Origin: CAXBGS01 sp963975425
Lineage (GTDB): Bacteria > Planctomycetota > Planctomycetia > Pirellulales > Pirellulaceae
Reading direction: 5' to 3'
DNA: 64,000 bases
Assembly: GCA_963975425.1 (NCBI GenBank)
Contig: CAXBGS010000003.1
Coordinates: forward strand, 310,001 to 374,000
A program made the translations under genes and the position numbers. Shown here one piece after another: positions 52,598 to 61,964 of this stretch; position 1 is the first letter of the stretch; each line of letters starts with the position of its first letter. The notes beneath the pieces are model-generated. The model did not search any database and was not told the DNA's origin. It was given only the letters and a program-made list of their open reading frames with translations.

Positions 52598-53059
52598 GTG
52601 ACCAAAAAAGACATCGTGCGAACGATCTCCGAAGAGGTCGGACTGACTCAGCAGCAGACGAAAGAGATTGTTCAAAAGACCTTTGACGCGATTATCGAAT
52701 CCTTGGTACGAGAACGAAGGATTGAGCTGAGGAATTTTGGCGTTTTTGAAGTCAAACCGAGAGCGGCCCGCAAGGCCCGCAATCCACGCACCGGCCAGCA
52801 AGTGGACGTGCCCAAAAAGTACGTCGTGACCTTCAAGCCGGGAAAACACATGGAAGCGAAGGTTCGCGACCTGGATAGCGCTGAAATCGACGCAGCTGAC
52901 GGTACCGCACATACCAATGTGGTCCAAGATGCGGTCAACCAAGCAGCCAAATCCGGGACTCCCGCCGCCAAAAAATCGCCGAGTGATTTCCCCAATGATG
53001 GGCAGGCCGGTTCACCGTCGGTGCCTCGCAGCCCCAGTGGCCGCTGGGACACGACGTGA
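52598..53059 (+). CDS. HU/IHF-family DNA-binding protein with C-terminal tail
   Basis: 153 residues from GTG 52598. The first ~92 residues are a normal HU fold: MTKKDIVRTISEEVGLTQQQ, IELRNFGVFEVKPR, ARKARNPRTGQ and KKYVVTFKPGKHM. The DNA-intercalating arm, with RNPRTGQ, is complete. A 60-residue Ala/Ser/Pro-rich tail (from about 95) is not present in E. coli HU; related tails occur in planctomycete and actinobacterial HU-like proteins. It binds and bends DNA, and the tail may tune nucleoid packing. The start is set by CAGGGA. Confidence 0.93.
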   Translation: MTKKDIVRTISEEVGLTQQQTKEIVQKTFDAIIESLVRERRIELRNFGVFEVKPRAARKARNPRTGQQVDVPKKYVVTFKPGKHMEAKVRDLDSAEIDAADGTAHTNVVQDAVNQAAKSGTPAAKKSPSDFPNDGQAGSPSVPRSPSGRWDTT

Positions 53060-53140
53060 GCAAGCGAGAAAACGAAATTACCAAACACTGACTGAAGAAG
53101 TATCGCCCAGCAATGGGGACCGTTCACGGAGGAACGATCA

Positions 53141-53359
53141 ATGCGACGATTGATGCAACTCACTTTGCTGGCCGTCTGTTTCAGCTCGACCGTCGGCTGT
53201 TTCTTGCCGATCTATTCGGCTCGTCCGGAACGACGCGTTCAACAACTTCTGTATACATCCGAAGACCTCCGTTCGTTGGTCGCCGAGTGGGAACGGTTCT
53301 GGTTCCTCGACTCGCCAAGTCACCTGACGCCAATTCGTACACACGGCGGCATCATGTAG
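53141..53359 (+). CDS. small lipoprotein
   Basis: 72 residues. A signal peptide with a lipobox-like end (LTLLAVCFSSTVGC, cleavage before Cys 20) is followed by a soluble part (PERRVQQLLYTSEDLRSLV, WERFWFLDSP). GGAGGA precedes the ATG at 53141. Its position, 81 nt after the HU gene on the same strand, allows co-transcription. Function unknown. Confidence 0.75.
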   Translation: MRRLMQLTLLAVCFSSTVGCFLPIYSARPERRVQQLLYTSEDLRSLVAEWERFWFLDSPSHLTPIRTHGGIM

Positions 53360-53557
53360 CCAGACTCGCGCGGCCCACGACGTTGGTTCGGTTAAGAACG
53401 AACGCAAACGCGCTGGCGAACGACTGGCTACCAATCGCATACTGGGATCCGATGAAAGACGCTGCGCTTGCCGTCTTTGATTGCCAGCCTTTTATGATCA
53501 GCCTCTGGCCCGGTTTGGATCCGAACGCATTGCGATGGCGTGACCGCAAACAGCAGC

Positions 53558-54856
53558 TTACGTTTCTGTCAGCGGCTGGGTCATCGCCGCAAAGCGGCGT
53601 GATGAAGTTCGTCCGATCCATAGTGTGATCGGTCGGTCGCCACACTCGCGCAGTCGCTTCATCATTTTCGCAGGATCGTGATCGGTCCCGCGGACTTTGA
53701 TGGCCTGTGGAAACATCTTGCGCGTCCTAAGTTCGCGACGCAGCCCGCGGTCGTCGCACGTGCCGCTCCAAATCACGCGGCCGACGACCGACATCTGCCT
53801 GACGATCGAATCGGGTGGCGCGCCGTTAGACGAAAGAAATCCCGCGGGTCCCGCTAACGTAGCCAGGTTGTGCGAAAGCGCGAACGCTTCCGTTAAACCT
53901 GCCGCACGAATCGCCGCATCGGGATCGTACAAGTACTCGCCCGGACCGCTGAATTGTTCCAGCGTGCGAGCGCCGGGGTTGGCGGAGAAGCATACGGCAC
54001 GCGAGTCCGTCGATATTGCGATCGCGCTGTGTGCACCCGGCCTCGCGTCCTGCGCTCGTTGGCAGATTTCGCCGAATAGTACCGACTGTTCTCGTACGCT
54101 TCCTTGCAGCGAAATCCAAGCTCGGTGCGCCCGCTGCGAAACGGAATCCTCAAGCTGTGCGGCCGGCGCCAATTTGACGGCCGCACCGGCCGATTGATCA
54201 ACGATTCGCAGCACTTCTGGCCACGCGGGCTGGTATTGATCCGGGCGCGTCGTTCGCGTTTGCGCCGCTCGCCGATCCGGATCGATGTGAACGAAACAGT
54301 CCGAGGGAATTTGCGTGGACGTCACGTCCGCACACAACACACGAGCCGTGTACTGGGGATCGCGAAGGGCTTCGCCGCCGGGCGCTGCGGAACGCGTGGT
54401 TTGCAAATGATTCTCAGCGAACCTACCTTCCGAAGCCAAGTTGGCGGCGGTCATCGATAACAACGCACGATCACAGTCCACGGCCGTCAACGGACCACGT
54501 GTGGACAACGGGACCGCATCGCCACCGATTCCGCAGCACAGATCAAAGACGTGGCGGTCTTGCATCCACTGCGATTTATAACGTGCGACTTGCCAAGGTG
54601 TCGCTTGTTGAAGCGATTTCGGAGTCACCCACCACAAGCCGGCCCCCAGCTTTTTGTTCGCCTTGGTCTGCAGCGAAGCGACCGAAACAAACAGCGTCGC
54701 GAGCTGCTCGCCGTATCGCCGCCGCAGATCAAGCATCGTTGCAGGACCGAGCGGTTCATGCCTCGATTGATCTGCCAATTCACGAACCACACTTGCATAG
54801 TCACCCAGCGGAACAGGTCCGTTTGGTCCGGTTAGCGAATTTGTCTCGGCGGCCAA
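53558..54856 (-). CDS. class I SAM methyltransferase of the THUMP-like type
   Basis: 432 residues if started at TTG 54856 (LAAETNSLTGPNG). An open frame runs back to a GTG at 55036, but its first 60 residues are basic and unconvincing. ATG 54739 would cut off part of the conserved N-terminal helix, so the start is unsure. SAM-binding loop: DLCCGIGGDAVPL (about 120-132), acidic VDCDRALLSMTAANLA, and FVHIDPDRR in the position of the (N/D)PPY-type motif. The C-terminal THUMP-like segment includes WSGTCDDRGLRRELRTRKMF. It is probably an RNA or rRNA methyltransferase, but the target is not known. Confidence 0.82.
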   Translation of the reverse strand: MAAETNSLTGPNGPVPLGDYASVVRELADQSRHEPLGPATMLDLRRRYGEQLATLFVSVASLQTKANKKLGAGLWWVTPKSLQQATPWQVARYKSQWMQDRHVFDLCCGIGGDAVPLSTRGPLTAVDCDRALLSMTAANLASEGRFAENHLQTTRSAAPGGEALRDPQYTARVLCADVTSTQIPSDCFVHIDPDRRAAQTRTTRPDQYQPAWPEVLRIVDQSAGAAVKLAPAAQLEDSVSQRAHRAWISLQGSVREQSVLFGEICQRAQDARPGAHSAIAISTDSRAVCFSANPGARTLEQFSGPGEYLYDPDAAIRAAGLTEAFALSHNLATLAGPAGFLSSNGAPPDSIVRQMSVVGRVIWSGTCDDRGLRRELRTRKMFPQAIKVRGTDHDPAKMMKRLRECGDRPITLWIGRTSSRRFAAMTQPLTET

Positions 54857-55046
54857 TGGAATGTTGCTGGGGCGTGATTGCTGGCGATGTTTGATTCTGC
54901 GGATTGTCGTTGTTGACTGGATTGTTTTAGCCGCGCCGGCAGATCTTACCAACTGCAAGTCAAACCAACGCAAACGCCGATGACGAATGATGAGTGCCAA
55001 CGTCCTTGCGGCGCTCCTTCGGCTCCTCCTCCCCACGTGACGCCCG

Positions 55047-55871
55047 ATGTTTCCTCGATTTCGATTACTCGCAATTCTCGCCGCTGCTGCGGGCGGCCCC
55101 TATGTGGCGTCCGAGACCGAATGGGGGCGATCGATGTCCTCACGCGTCACCAACGTCATGCGTGACGTGAATGAACTGCGGCCGGTTAGCACTCGCTCGA
55201 GCGATGGCTTCTATGGCGGGTCATCCCAAAAAGGAAACGGCGGAAAATACGCCAATCACGCGCATCACGAAGTCGAGACCCTGCGTGGATCGAACCCGCA
55301 ACAGTATCGCTACGACGAACAGATCGCTCGAAAACTCGGCGCTATTCCAAGCCAACCGGGGACCGAACCCGAACTGGTCGGAGCACGTGTCAGTGACTTG
55401 CGAGAAGTGCTACGATTCGACATCACGCCCGACTGGGTCATCAATCGATTCGCTCGCGTCAGCACCGTGTTGGCCGACCTGAATCTGGAAGGCTTGCGTG
55501 TGCCGATTGTCACGGGCACCAGAGCCGACGATATGGCCGGCACGTTGACGTACTACTTTGACCGACGCGGAACACTGCAGCGGTTGACCATTCACGGTTT
55601 TACCGGGCATCCAGCGAAACTTGTCGGCACGATGACGCAATTCTACGGGCTTCAAACTGAACCCTCCTTAGAAGCGGGCGTCTACACACGGCGATGGAAC
55701 GGACTACCCGTTCACTTCCTGCGACTAACCCACGCACCGGTGGTCTACTCCGATGCGGTCCACCAAAAGTACACGGTGTTCATGGAACTGAACCAACCGA
55801 ATCTCGCGTATGGGATTAGTGATGAGGCCAAACGCATCGTCATCTCGGACCGCGGCAGCGGACGCTGGTAA
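55047..55871 (+). CDS. conserved-looking exported protein of unknown function
   Basis: 274 residues. An N-terminal hydrophobic stretch (LLAILAAAAGGPYVA) is a short signal peptide or anchor. The next 50 residues are disordered (Ser/Gly/His-rich), followed by a globular domain from about residue 100: ARVSDLREVLRFDITPDWVINRFARVSTVL, then LNLEGLRVPIVTG, GTLTYYFDRRGTLQRLTIHGFTG and RWNGLPVHFLRL (separate stretches). It starts 190 nt upstream of, and opposite to, the methyltransferase start; the ATG at 55047 fits. I do not recognise the family and assign no function. Confidence 0.75.
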   Translation: MFPRFRLLAILAAAAGGPYVASETEWGRSMSSRVTNVMRDVNELRPVSTRSSDGFYGGSSQKGNGGKYANHAHHEVETLRGSNPQQYRYDEQIARKLGAIPSQPGTEPELVGARVSDLREVLRFDITPDWVINRFARVSTVLADLNLEGLRVPIVTGTRADDMAGTLTYYFDRRGTLQRLTIHGFTGHPAKLVGTMTQFYGLQTEPSLEAGVYTRRWNGLPVHFLRLTHAPVVYSDAVHQKYTVFMELNQPNLAYGISDEAKRIVISDRGSGRW

Positions 55872-56060
55872 GAAGTCCAATGTCGCCGGAAAGACTGCCT
55901 TAGCGGATGCTTTGACGCCCAAGGGTAAGACAAAGCGGTAGGGGCGCAAGCTGAGCGGGGCCCTAAGCCCCACAAAAGACTTTCACTGCGGGTTCAATCC
56001 ACGTTAAACTAGGACTTAGATTGCCTGGGAGTGCGTCTGAATTGAATGCGGAGAGAATTG

Positions 56061-56285
56061 ATGAGTACGGCTTGGTACTACATGTCCTCGGGTTGGCTGA
56101 GAAAGGCGCGACGCGTCGGTCCGATCAGTGAATCCGATTTGCTCGCGCGAATTGACAAAGGCAAGATCGCTCCGGAGACGTTGTTGCAAAGCACCAAGAC
56201 GAAAGGAAAATGGGTTCCGATGAATTCCGTCGGACCGGCAATGAAACGCTGGAAACTAACTCACCCAAGCGAAGAAAAAGCTTAA
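56061..56285 (+). CDS. GYF-like (GYF_2) domain protein
   Basis: 74 residues from ATG 56061, with a GGAGAG ribosome-binding site. The single domain reads WYYMSSGWLRKARRVGPISE, then DLLARIDKGKIAPETLLQ and WVPMNSVGPAMKRW. It has the GYF_2 pattern (WYY...GPxS...DLxxxIxxGxIxPxTLL...WxPxxxV). GYF domains bind proline-rich ligands. The stop at 56285 lies in the -1 frame overlap with the next gene, and the frame runs into the DUF4129-like gene if read with a -1 shift at the AAAAAG sequence. It may be a separate adaptor or the true N-terminus of the next protein. Confidence 0.8.
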   Translation: MSTAWYYMSSGWLRKARRVGPISESDLLARIDKGKIAPETLLQSTKTKGKWVPMNSVGPAMKRWKLTHPSEEKA

Positions 56286-56320
56286 AGCTTAGCGCCGAGG
56301 CTCCACTGAAAACTCGTGTG

Positions 56321-58432
56321 ATGACGGCCGCCGACTATGCGGCCATCGCGGTCGCGCCGGTGCTGATCTTCTTGATGATCAGCAGTCTCGCCAACTTCTT
56401 GATGCTGGTCTTTTATCAAGGCCAATACCCGCTAAGGGTAGCCTGGATCGTGTTGATGTTCACGATGGGTTTCGTCGGCATTGCCCGCATCGCGATCGAA
56501 CAAGATCGCGCGTACTCACTTGGCTACGCCGCGATCCTTGGCGTTGCCGGTTTTGTATCGATGACGCGTTTCGTCGGCGCACCGATTTTTTGCGCTTTCA
56601 TCTTGGGTGTGATTGCGTACCTGTCCGACCGAATCGTTGACGACTGCACGCTGATCGATGACTCGGTTGATTCCAGCGGGCAGGGCTTGGTCGACTTTGG
56701 ACGAAAAGAACTGAAGAAACAAATCAAGCTTGCCCAGCAAGCGCAGCGACAACCGCCATCACGATCGAAGTCATCACCGTCCAATGCAGATGGCACGGCC
56801 GCGAATACTAAAACGTTAGCAGCAGACGCCTCGGCAACCAGAGACGTCACCGTAGCCGAAGACGCCAACGCGCCAGCGGTCAAACCGCGGCGCGGTGCTC
56901 GCGGACGCAAAAGCCAACCAGGGCGAACGGTGATGTACCTGGCTCTCGCGGCGTTTCCGCTCTTTGGGCTCGGCCAGTTCATGCTGCGCGACGATTCACT
57001 CACCTGGCAACGTGCCCAGTGGTTGCTGGCCGTCTATTTGTTTTCCAGCTTTTCACTGCTGGTGACGACCAGTTTCCTGGGACTTCGTCGGTACCTGCGT
57101 CAACGCGGCGTTGATATGCCTGCGAATGTATCGATCGGTTGGTTGGCCGGCGGCATTCTAATGACTGCCGCTGTGATTTCGTTGGCCTATTTCATACCGG
57201 TTCCGGGCCAAGCGATTGCGTCGGTCAAAGTGCCGGATTGGCTGGACTCGCCCAAGGATTTCTCGGCCAGCCGATTCGGCTGGGGCAAGGAAGGGGCAGG
57301 GGAGTCGACGCAGGGCGACGCGTCAACGTCGGCAGACGCGAAACCCGAAGGCAAACAAACGCAAGGCACGCGTTCGCAAAAAGGAGCGCCCGCGGGTGAT
57401 AGCGGTGACGGGAACAGGAAAGACGGCCCGCCGGGAAAAAAAGACGGCGGCAATAAGTCCGCCGGCGAACAAAAGTCGGCAGATTCGCCCTCGAAATCAG
57501 ATTCGCCCTCAAAATCAAAGTCGTCCGAATCCAGTCCCAGCGACAAACAGCAGGGCGGAAAAAAAGACGATCAATCGAGTAACAGCAAAAGCGAGCGGTC
57601 CGCCCAGCAGCAACAGCAAGACAAAGCCAAGTCGCAACCAACCGGTGCCGAACAAAACAAGTCCAACCAAAACAATTCGGACCAAAAACAAGCTCAACCG
57701 AACGACTCGCGCCAAAGCCAGTCCGAGGAAACCGAAGACCCAGGCGAACCCGACTCAAAAACGGAAGCAGAGCGTGAGTCAGACGATCGCAACAACGATC
57801 AACAAGCGAGTCGCGACGATCAAAACAGCGATCAAGAGAACCAGAACAACTCGAACGAGCCCCCGCCGAAGGAACCCCAGTCGAATTCAGCGGCGAATGC
57901 ATCGGGTAATCCCAGTCCACCACCAAAGCCGGATTCGACGCCGACACTGGGCGGTGTATTGTCCGTTATCGGTGGCCTGTTCAAGTTGGTCATCATCGCA
58001 GTCTTATTTGCAATCGTCGCTGCCTACTTATGGATCCATCGTGACGCGATCGCGAGATGGTGGAACAGCTTGTTCGCTCGACCGAGTAATTCCGACGACG
58101 TCGCGGAAAAAACATCGCTAGAGATCGAGACATCGGCGCCGCTGCGACCGTTTTCGTCGTTCCGCAACCCGATCGGTCGCGAAAAGGATCCGCGCCGAGT
58201 GATGGTGATAACGTTTCAAGCGTTTGAAGCCTGGACGCGCGAGCAAGGCTGGACACGTGAAAAAGACGAAACGCCCAGCGAGTTCATGCAGCGAGTGGCC
58301 GACTCATTACCGCAAATGTCGTCTGCAGCCGGGCGCGTCGTCACGGCCTACAACCGTATCGTTTATGGTCGCGGACGGCCGACACAATCGGACATCAACG
58401 CCGCCAAACAAGTTTGGCAGGCAATGGGCTAG
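56321..58432 (+). CDS. multi-pass membrane protein with DUF4129-type C-terminus and long polar linker
   Basis: 703 residues from ATG 56321 (MTAADYAAIAV). An earlier ATG at 56210 overlaps the GYF gene by 76 nt and adds a charged leader. There are membrane helices at about 10-35, 40-60, 70-105, 200-220, 230-255 and 275-295. An Asp/Ser/Gln/Asn/Lys-rich disordered stretch (about 315-545) follows, then one more helix (LGGVLSVIGGLFKLVIIAVL). The C-terminal soluble part is DUF4129-like (VMVITFQAFEAWTREQGWTR, DETPSEFMQRVADSLPQMS, AYNRIVYGRGRP). DUF4129 proteins often accompany MoxR/transglutaminase systems, but none is visible here. Confidence 0.85.
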   Translation: MTAADYAAIAVAPVLIFLMISSLANFLMLVFYQGQYPLRVAWIVLMFTMGFVGIARIAIEQDRAYSLGYAAILGVAGFVSMTRFVGAPIFCAFILGVIAYLSDRIVDDCTLIDDSVDSSGQGLVDFGRKELKKQIKLAQQAQRQPPSRSKSSPSNADGTAANTKTLAADASATRDVTVAEDANAPAVKPRRGARGRKSQPGRTVMYLALAAFPLFGLGQFMLRDDSLTWQRAQWLLAVYLFSSFSLLVTTSFLGLRRYLRQRGVDMPANVSIGWLAGGILMTAAVISLAYFIPVPGQAIASVKVPDWLDSPKDFSASRFGWGKEGAGESTQGDASTSADAKPEGKQTQGTRSQKGAPAGDSGDGNRKDGPPGKKDGGNKSAGEQKSADSPSKSDSPSKSKSSESSPSDKQQGGKKDDQSSNSKSERSAQQQQQDKAKSQPTGAEQNKSNQNNSDQKQAQPNDSRQSQSEETEDPGEPDSKTEAERESDDRNNDQQASRDDQNSDQENQNNSNEPPPKEPQSNSAANASGNPSPPPKPDSTPTLGGVLSVIGGLFKLVIIAVLFAIVAAYLWIHRDAIARWWNSLFARPSNSDDVAEKTSLEIETSAPLRPFSSFRNPIGREKDPRRVMVITFQAFEAWTREQGWTREKDETPSEFMQRVADSLPQMSSAAGRVVTAYNRIVYGRGRPTQSDINAAKQVWQAMG

Positions 58433-58526
58433 ATCAGCAGCAATGAGCAACGACACGGATGCAACAACGTGTCGGTACCGCGAAGCCGCACGGATGTCCC
58501 CTCAATCGCTTTGAGATTTTCTTTGT

Positions 58527-58620
58527 GCGCACGCGACCAGCCCTGAGCGCACGCGACCAGCCCTGAGCGCACGGATCAGTTCTGTGCGCACGGGATCAGT
58601 TCTGTGCGCACGGGATCATG
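58527..58620. repeat. 19/20-bp tandem repeat, 5 copies
   Basis: GCGCACGCGACCAGCCCTGA twice (58527, 58547), then GCGCACGG(G)ATCAGTTCTG(T) copies at 58567, 58586 and 58606. All units share the GCGCACG core. The array lies between the convergent DUF4129-like and patatin genes. Confidence 0.95.
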
Positions 58621-58635
58621 CTTCGACCAACGGGC

Positions 58636-59763
58636 CTAACCGGCTTTGAACATCACGCGTCTGCGGGGCTCGCGTTCGATCACATCGAGGCTGTATGTCG
58701 ATAGGGTTCTGTCGGCAACCTCAAAACCGTGGCGGAACAGCAGGCTAAACTCGTGGTGCGTCAATCGTCGCAACGTCGTTTCGATCCCCGAAACGTAACG
58801 GACCTCATCATCGCTCAACGTCGGCTTCGCACCGACTCGGGTCCGCGAATACGCTCGTTTGGTTTGCAACCCCAATCTCAGGTAAGCACCGCTGCCGGGG
58901 TTTTGTCGAAAGAAGTCGATCAACATTCGTGCTCGTAAGCTGCGAACCTGATCCGTCGCGACATCGACCAAACGCATCGATGCCTTTAAATACCCCGGAC
59001 GCCAGCGCCACCCGCGTGATTCGCTCTGCAACCGACGCGAGGCATCACAGACGATCAAAAAATCGGTACCTTCGCGCAGGCCTTCGCCAGGTTTGAATAA
59101 TGATTCTACGCCCAGGTTGTCATAGACGCCGCCATCCCACAGGTGCAGCTTTTTGTACTTGGGTGAAATCTCTTGCCAATCATCGTCACGGTGCTCGCAC
59201 CACCGATAGTGACGTGATTTAACAATCAATGGACCGATCAAACCGGGAACGGCTGCCGACGCAGCCAAAGCATGTGACAACGGAAAGTCGGGATTGGTGA
59301 TGTACTTGGTTTGATAGTCGCCCATCAGGTCACGCTGAAACCGCCAATTCTTTCCCGTTTGGTAGCACGTCGCATTGATGATCCAATAGGGCGACAGGGG
59401 TAAATCGGCAAGCTTTCCAGCGATTTTCCAGTGGCGTTCAATCTCGCCGCCCAAAACGGCAGCCCGTCCCGATGCCAGTCGCCACGGATACATCAGCGAC
59501 TTGAGCGCATAGGACCACTGCAGATCCTTAGACGTTAGCAACGCGTGAATCTGTGGCACGACATCGTGCAAATATTCAGCACTGCTAGGCCATCGATTTC
59601 CGGTGGAAGCAAACACCAATCCCGCCGCGAGACTGCCGCCCGACACGGTACTGATGAATCGGACCTTGTTCATCAAGTCCTGCCGCGCCAGTCGCGCCAG
59701 CACGCCCAGGTGAAACACGGTTGCGCGTACTCCGCCGCCGGAAAATGCAAGTGCGATCTTCAT
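58636..59763 (-). CDS. patatin-like phospholipase
   Basis: 375 residues from ATG 59763 (MKIALAFSGGGVRATVFHLG). The oxyanion hole GGGVR is at residues 9-13; the nucleophile serine is in ISTVSGGSLAAG (about 38-49), the form usual in this patatin subgroup; the Asp of the catalytic dyad is in LWDGGVYDNLGVE (about 218-230). No signal peptide or membrane helix, so it is probably cytoplasmic or host-membrane acting. Patatins hydrolyse acyl chains from phospholipids. It is convergent with the DUF4129-like gene. Confidence 0.92.
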   Translation of the reverse strand: MKIALAFSGGGVRATVFHLGVLARLARQDLMNKVRFISTVSGGSLAAGLVFASTGNRWPSSAEYLHDVVPQIHALLTSKDLQWSYALKSLMYPWRLASGRAAVLGGEIERHWKIAGKLADLPLSPYWIINATCYQTGKNWRFQRDLMGDYQTKYITNPDFPLSHALAASAAVPGLIGPLIVKSRHYRWCEHRDDDWQEISPKYKKLHLWDGGVYDNLGVESLFKPGEGLREGTDFLIVCDASRRLQSESRGWRWRPGYLKASMRLVDVATDQVRSLRARMLIDFFRQNPGSGAYLRLGLQTKRAYSRTRVGAKPTLSDDEVRYVSGIETTLRRLTHHEFSLLFRHGFEVADRTLSTYSLDVIEREPRRRVMFKAG

Positions 59764-59999
59764 GGGCGGCAGGATGCTTCGGCGGATTCGTTACGAGGAA
59801 CTCACGACCCACACTTGGGCCGAACGAGCAGCAGCGTACTCGCTAGCCCCCTCGAAAATCCATGTCAATTCTTGCCAGCCCGCAGACGGCGACGCTTCCG
59901 TTTCGAGGGAAAATCGGCGAGGTTGGTTTCCCTGAAATCACGGGATGAGAACCCTACTAAAATCTGGCCAACCCGGCGAAACACCGCATCATCGCGTTG

Positions 60000-61964
60000 C
60001 TAAAACACCCAGTGCTCGCCCGGTCCTTGCTGTGGCTGGATATCGATCTGGTCGATCTCGATCGGCGCGTTGTCGGTGACCGGCAGATACAGTCGCATGG
60101 TGCCCAGCGGGCCGTCATGCTTCAATTCGACGGTGATCTCTTGCCAGTCGCCGGCAGCAATTTCAAACGGCGCGGTGAGCACGGTTGAATCGTCTTTTGC
60201 ACCACGAGGCAGACAATCGATTCTTGCGGAACCGCCCACAGCACTGCGGACCTTGATCGTGACGGTTGCCGGCGCCGTCATACGCCGGGTCGCGTGTCCC
60301 AGAAAGACGCTCGCTTGTTGACCATGTTTTTTAACGCTCAGCACACCGTCGTCGATCGTTGCAAGACAACCGCGTTGTTTCCACGCATCCAACTTTTCGG
60401 CATCGGATTTTGCTCGCGACGGATTGAAATTTGGATTCGGCCGCGGGTAAAGCGCATCGGTGTCTTCCAAGAATCCGTCAATCAGACGGTCAAGCTCTTT
60501 CGTCAGATCGGGTTCTGTTGCCGCCAAGTTGTTCGACTCACTAATGTCATCTCGCAAGTTGAATAGCTCGAACATATCCGGATTACCGAACCACCGAATC
60601 AACTTGTAATCACCGCGTCGAACCCAGACTCCACCCGCACGATTGACACCGGCGTGTGGGTGATAGTTGAAATACGCATCTCGCGAAAAGTCGCCGTCGC
60701 CGGTCAACACATCAGCGTAACTGACGCCATCAATCGGTTGATCAGGCGGCATCGGGATGTTCAACAGTTCCATTAGCGTTGGATAAAAATCGATAGGCCC
60801 CACGATGGCCTCATGCGTGCTGCCGGGCTGAATCTTCCCAGCCCATGCCCACATCAGCGGGACTCGCGTGCCACCTTCGTACAGTGTTCCCTTACCGTCG
60901 CGAAGCGGAGTATTCATCGTCGGCGGCTGATCACCTGCCCATTTCCGCCAATCTTTCAGGAAATCGCTTTTGTGTTTTTCGGCCGCCTGTGTCTTCGCAG
61001 TACCGGGGACGTTGCTGTGCTGGTTTCCACCGTTATCGGAATAAAAAATGACGATCGTTTCATCGGCGATCCCTTGTGCGTCAAGTTCATCCAGGATGCG
61101 CCCGAAGCAATCATCAACGCTCTTCATCATCGAGGCCATGATCGGATTGCCTTGACGGCCGGTGGGATCTTTCTTGTTGGCAAAGTACTCGGTGTATTCG
61201 CGTTTATGTCCCCACGGACCGTGCACGCCGTAACACCATAGGTTCAAGAAGAACGGCTGATCATCGCGACGGCTACGAATGAACCGGACCGCTTCGTCGG
61301 CTTGGCGGTCGACGATGTATTCGCCCGGTGGACCATCGGTGATCGTCCCAACTCGACTCTTTGCCGTCGGGGTTCCTTCGGCGGTCACCCCATACGGTGA
61401 GAAGTACTCGCCGGGAGGACCTGGATCGGGATGACAATGAAACGCAACGTCGAAACCTTGTTGTTCGGGCCAATAGGGTTTCGTCAGACCAATGTGCCAC
61501 TTGCCAATATGGGCGGTGCGATATCCGGCGGCCTTAAGAGTCTCTGCATAAGTGATCTGGGACGGATCGAGATAATTCTTGCTCTCGGGCGTCAACATGG
61601 CAACGTGCGGTGGCGCCGAGTCCTTCAGAAAGACATGGCCTGCCGGTTGCGGCGACAAATGTCCCGAAGCAGTGGTCACTTGATGCCGCGCGGTGTACTG
61701 GCCCGACAGCAAACTCGCCCGCGATGGCGAGCACAGTGGTTGGGCGTACGCGTTGGTGAACAACATCGCGCGCTTTGCGAATTCGTCGGTGCGAGGTGTC
61801 TCGTAGTACTGTGATCCGTACACGCCACAGTCCATCCAGCCCATGTCATCGACCAAAAAGAACACCACATTCGGCGGCTTCGCAGAGGTAACGTTCTCGG
61901 CGGCGCCAAGGCTGACCGACAGCGAAACACAGGCAAGCGTGACAATCGTCAATATTGTTTTCAT
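60000..61964 (-). CDS. exported Cys-type sulfatase with C-terminal binding domain
   Basis: 654 residues. Signal peptide 1-22 (ends SLGAA). The catalytic domain has PNVVFFLVDDMGWMDCGVYG (metal Asp pair), LCSPSRASLLSG with Cys 78 as the formylglycine precursor (C-x-P-S-R), HIGKWHIG and FYSDNGG. Two later His-rich motifs fit the active site. The C-terminal ~140 residues are beta-rich (SVFLGHATRRMTAPATVTIKV onward), as in a carbohydrate-binding module. It removes sulfate from esters, probably of algal polysaccharides, in the periplasm. A sulfatase-maturating enzyme is needed but not present in the window. Confidence 0.96.
   Translation of the reverse strand: MKTILTIVTLACVSLSVSLGAAENVTSAKPPNVVFFLVDDMGWMDCGVYGSQYYETPRTDEFAKRAMLFTNAYAQPLCSPSRASLLSGQYTARHQVTTASGHLSPQPAGHVFLKDSAPPHVAMLTPESKNYLDPSQITYAETLKAAGYRTAHIGKWHIGLTKPYWPEQQGFDVAFHCHPDPGPPGEYFSPYGVTAEGTPTAKSRVGTITDGPPGEYIVDRQADEAVRFIRSRRDDQPFFLNLWCYGVHGPWGHKREYTEYFANKKDPTGRQGNPIMASMMKSVDDCFGRILDELDAQGIADETIVIFYSDNGGNQHSNVPGTAKTQAAEKHKSDFLKDWRKWAGDQPPTMNTPLRDGKGTLYEGGTRVPLMWAWAGKIQPGSTHEAIVGPIDFYPTLMELLNIPMPPDQPIDGVSYADVLTGDGDFSRDAYFNYHPHAGVNRAGGVWVRRGDYKLIRWFGNPDMFELFNLRDDISESNNLAATEPDLTKELDRLIDGFLEDTDALYPRPNPNFNPSRAKSDAEKLDAWKQRGCLATIDDGVLSVKKHGQQASVFLGHATRRMTAPATVTIKVRSAVGGSARIDCLPRGAKDDSTVLTAPFEIAAGDWQEITVELKHDGPLGTMRLYLPVTDNAPIEIDQIDIQPQQGPGEHWVF

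Noticed and set aside
53113..53628. Plus-strand frame overlapping the small lipoprotein
   Set aside because: It is out of frame with the lipobox-containing peptide, Arg/Thr-rich and domain-free; it is a shadow.
55955..55972. GGGGC-CCTAA-GCCCC hairpin after the exported protein gene
   Set aside because: Only 5 bp and no T-tract on either strand, so not called a terminator.
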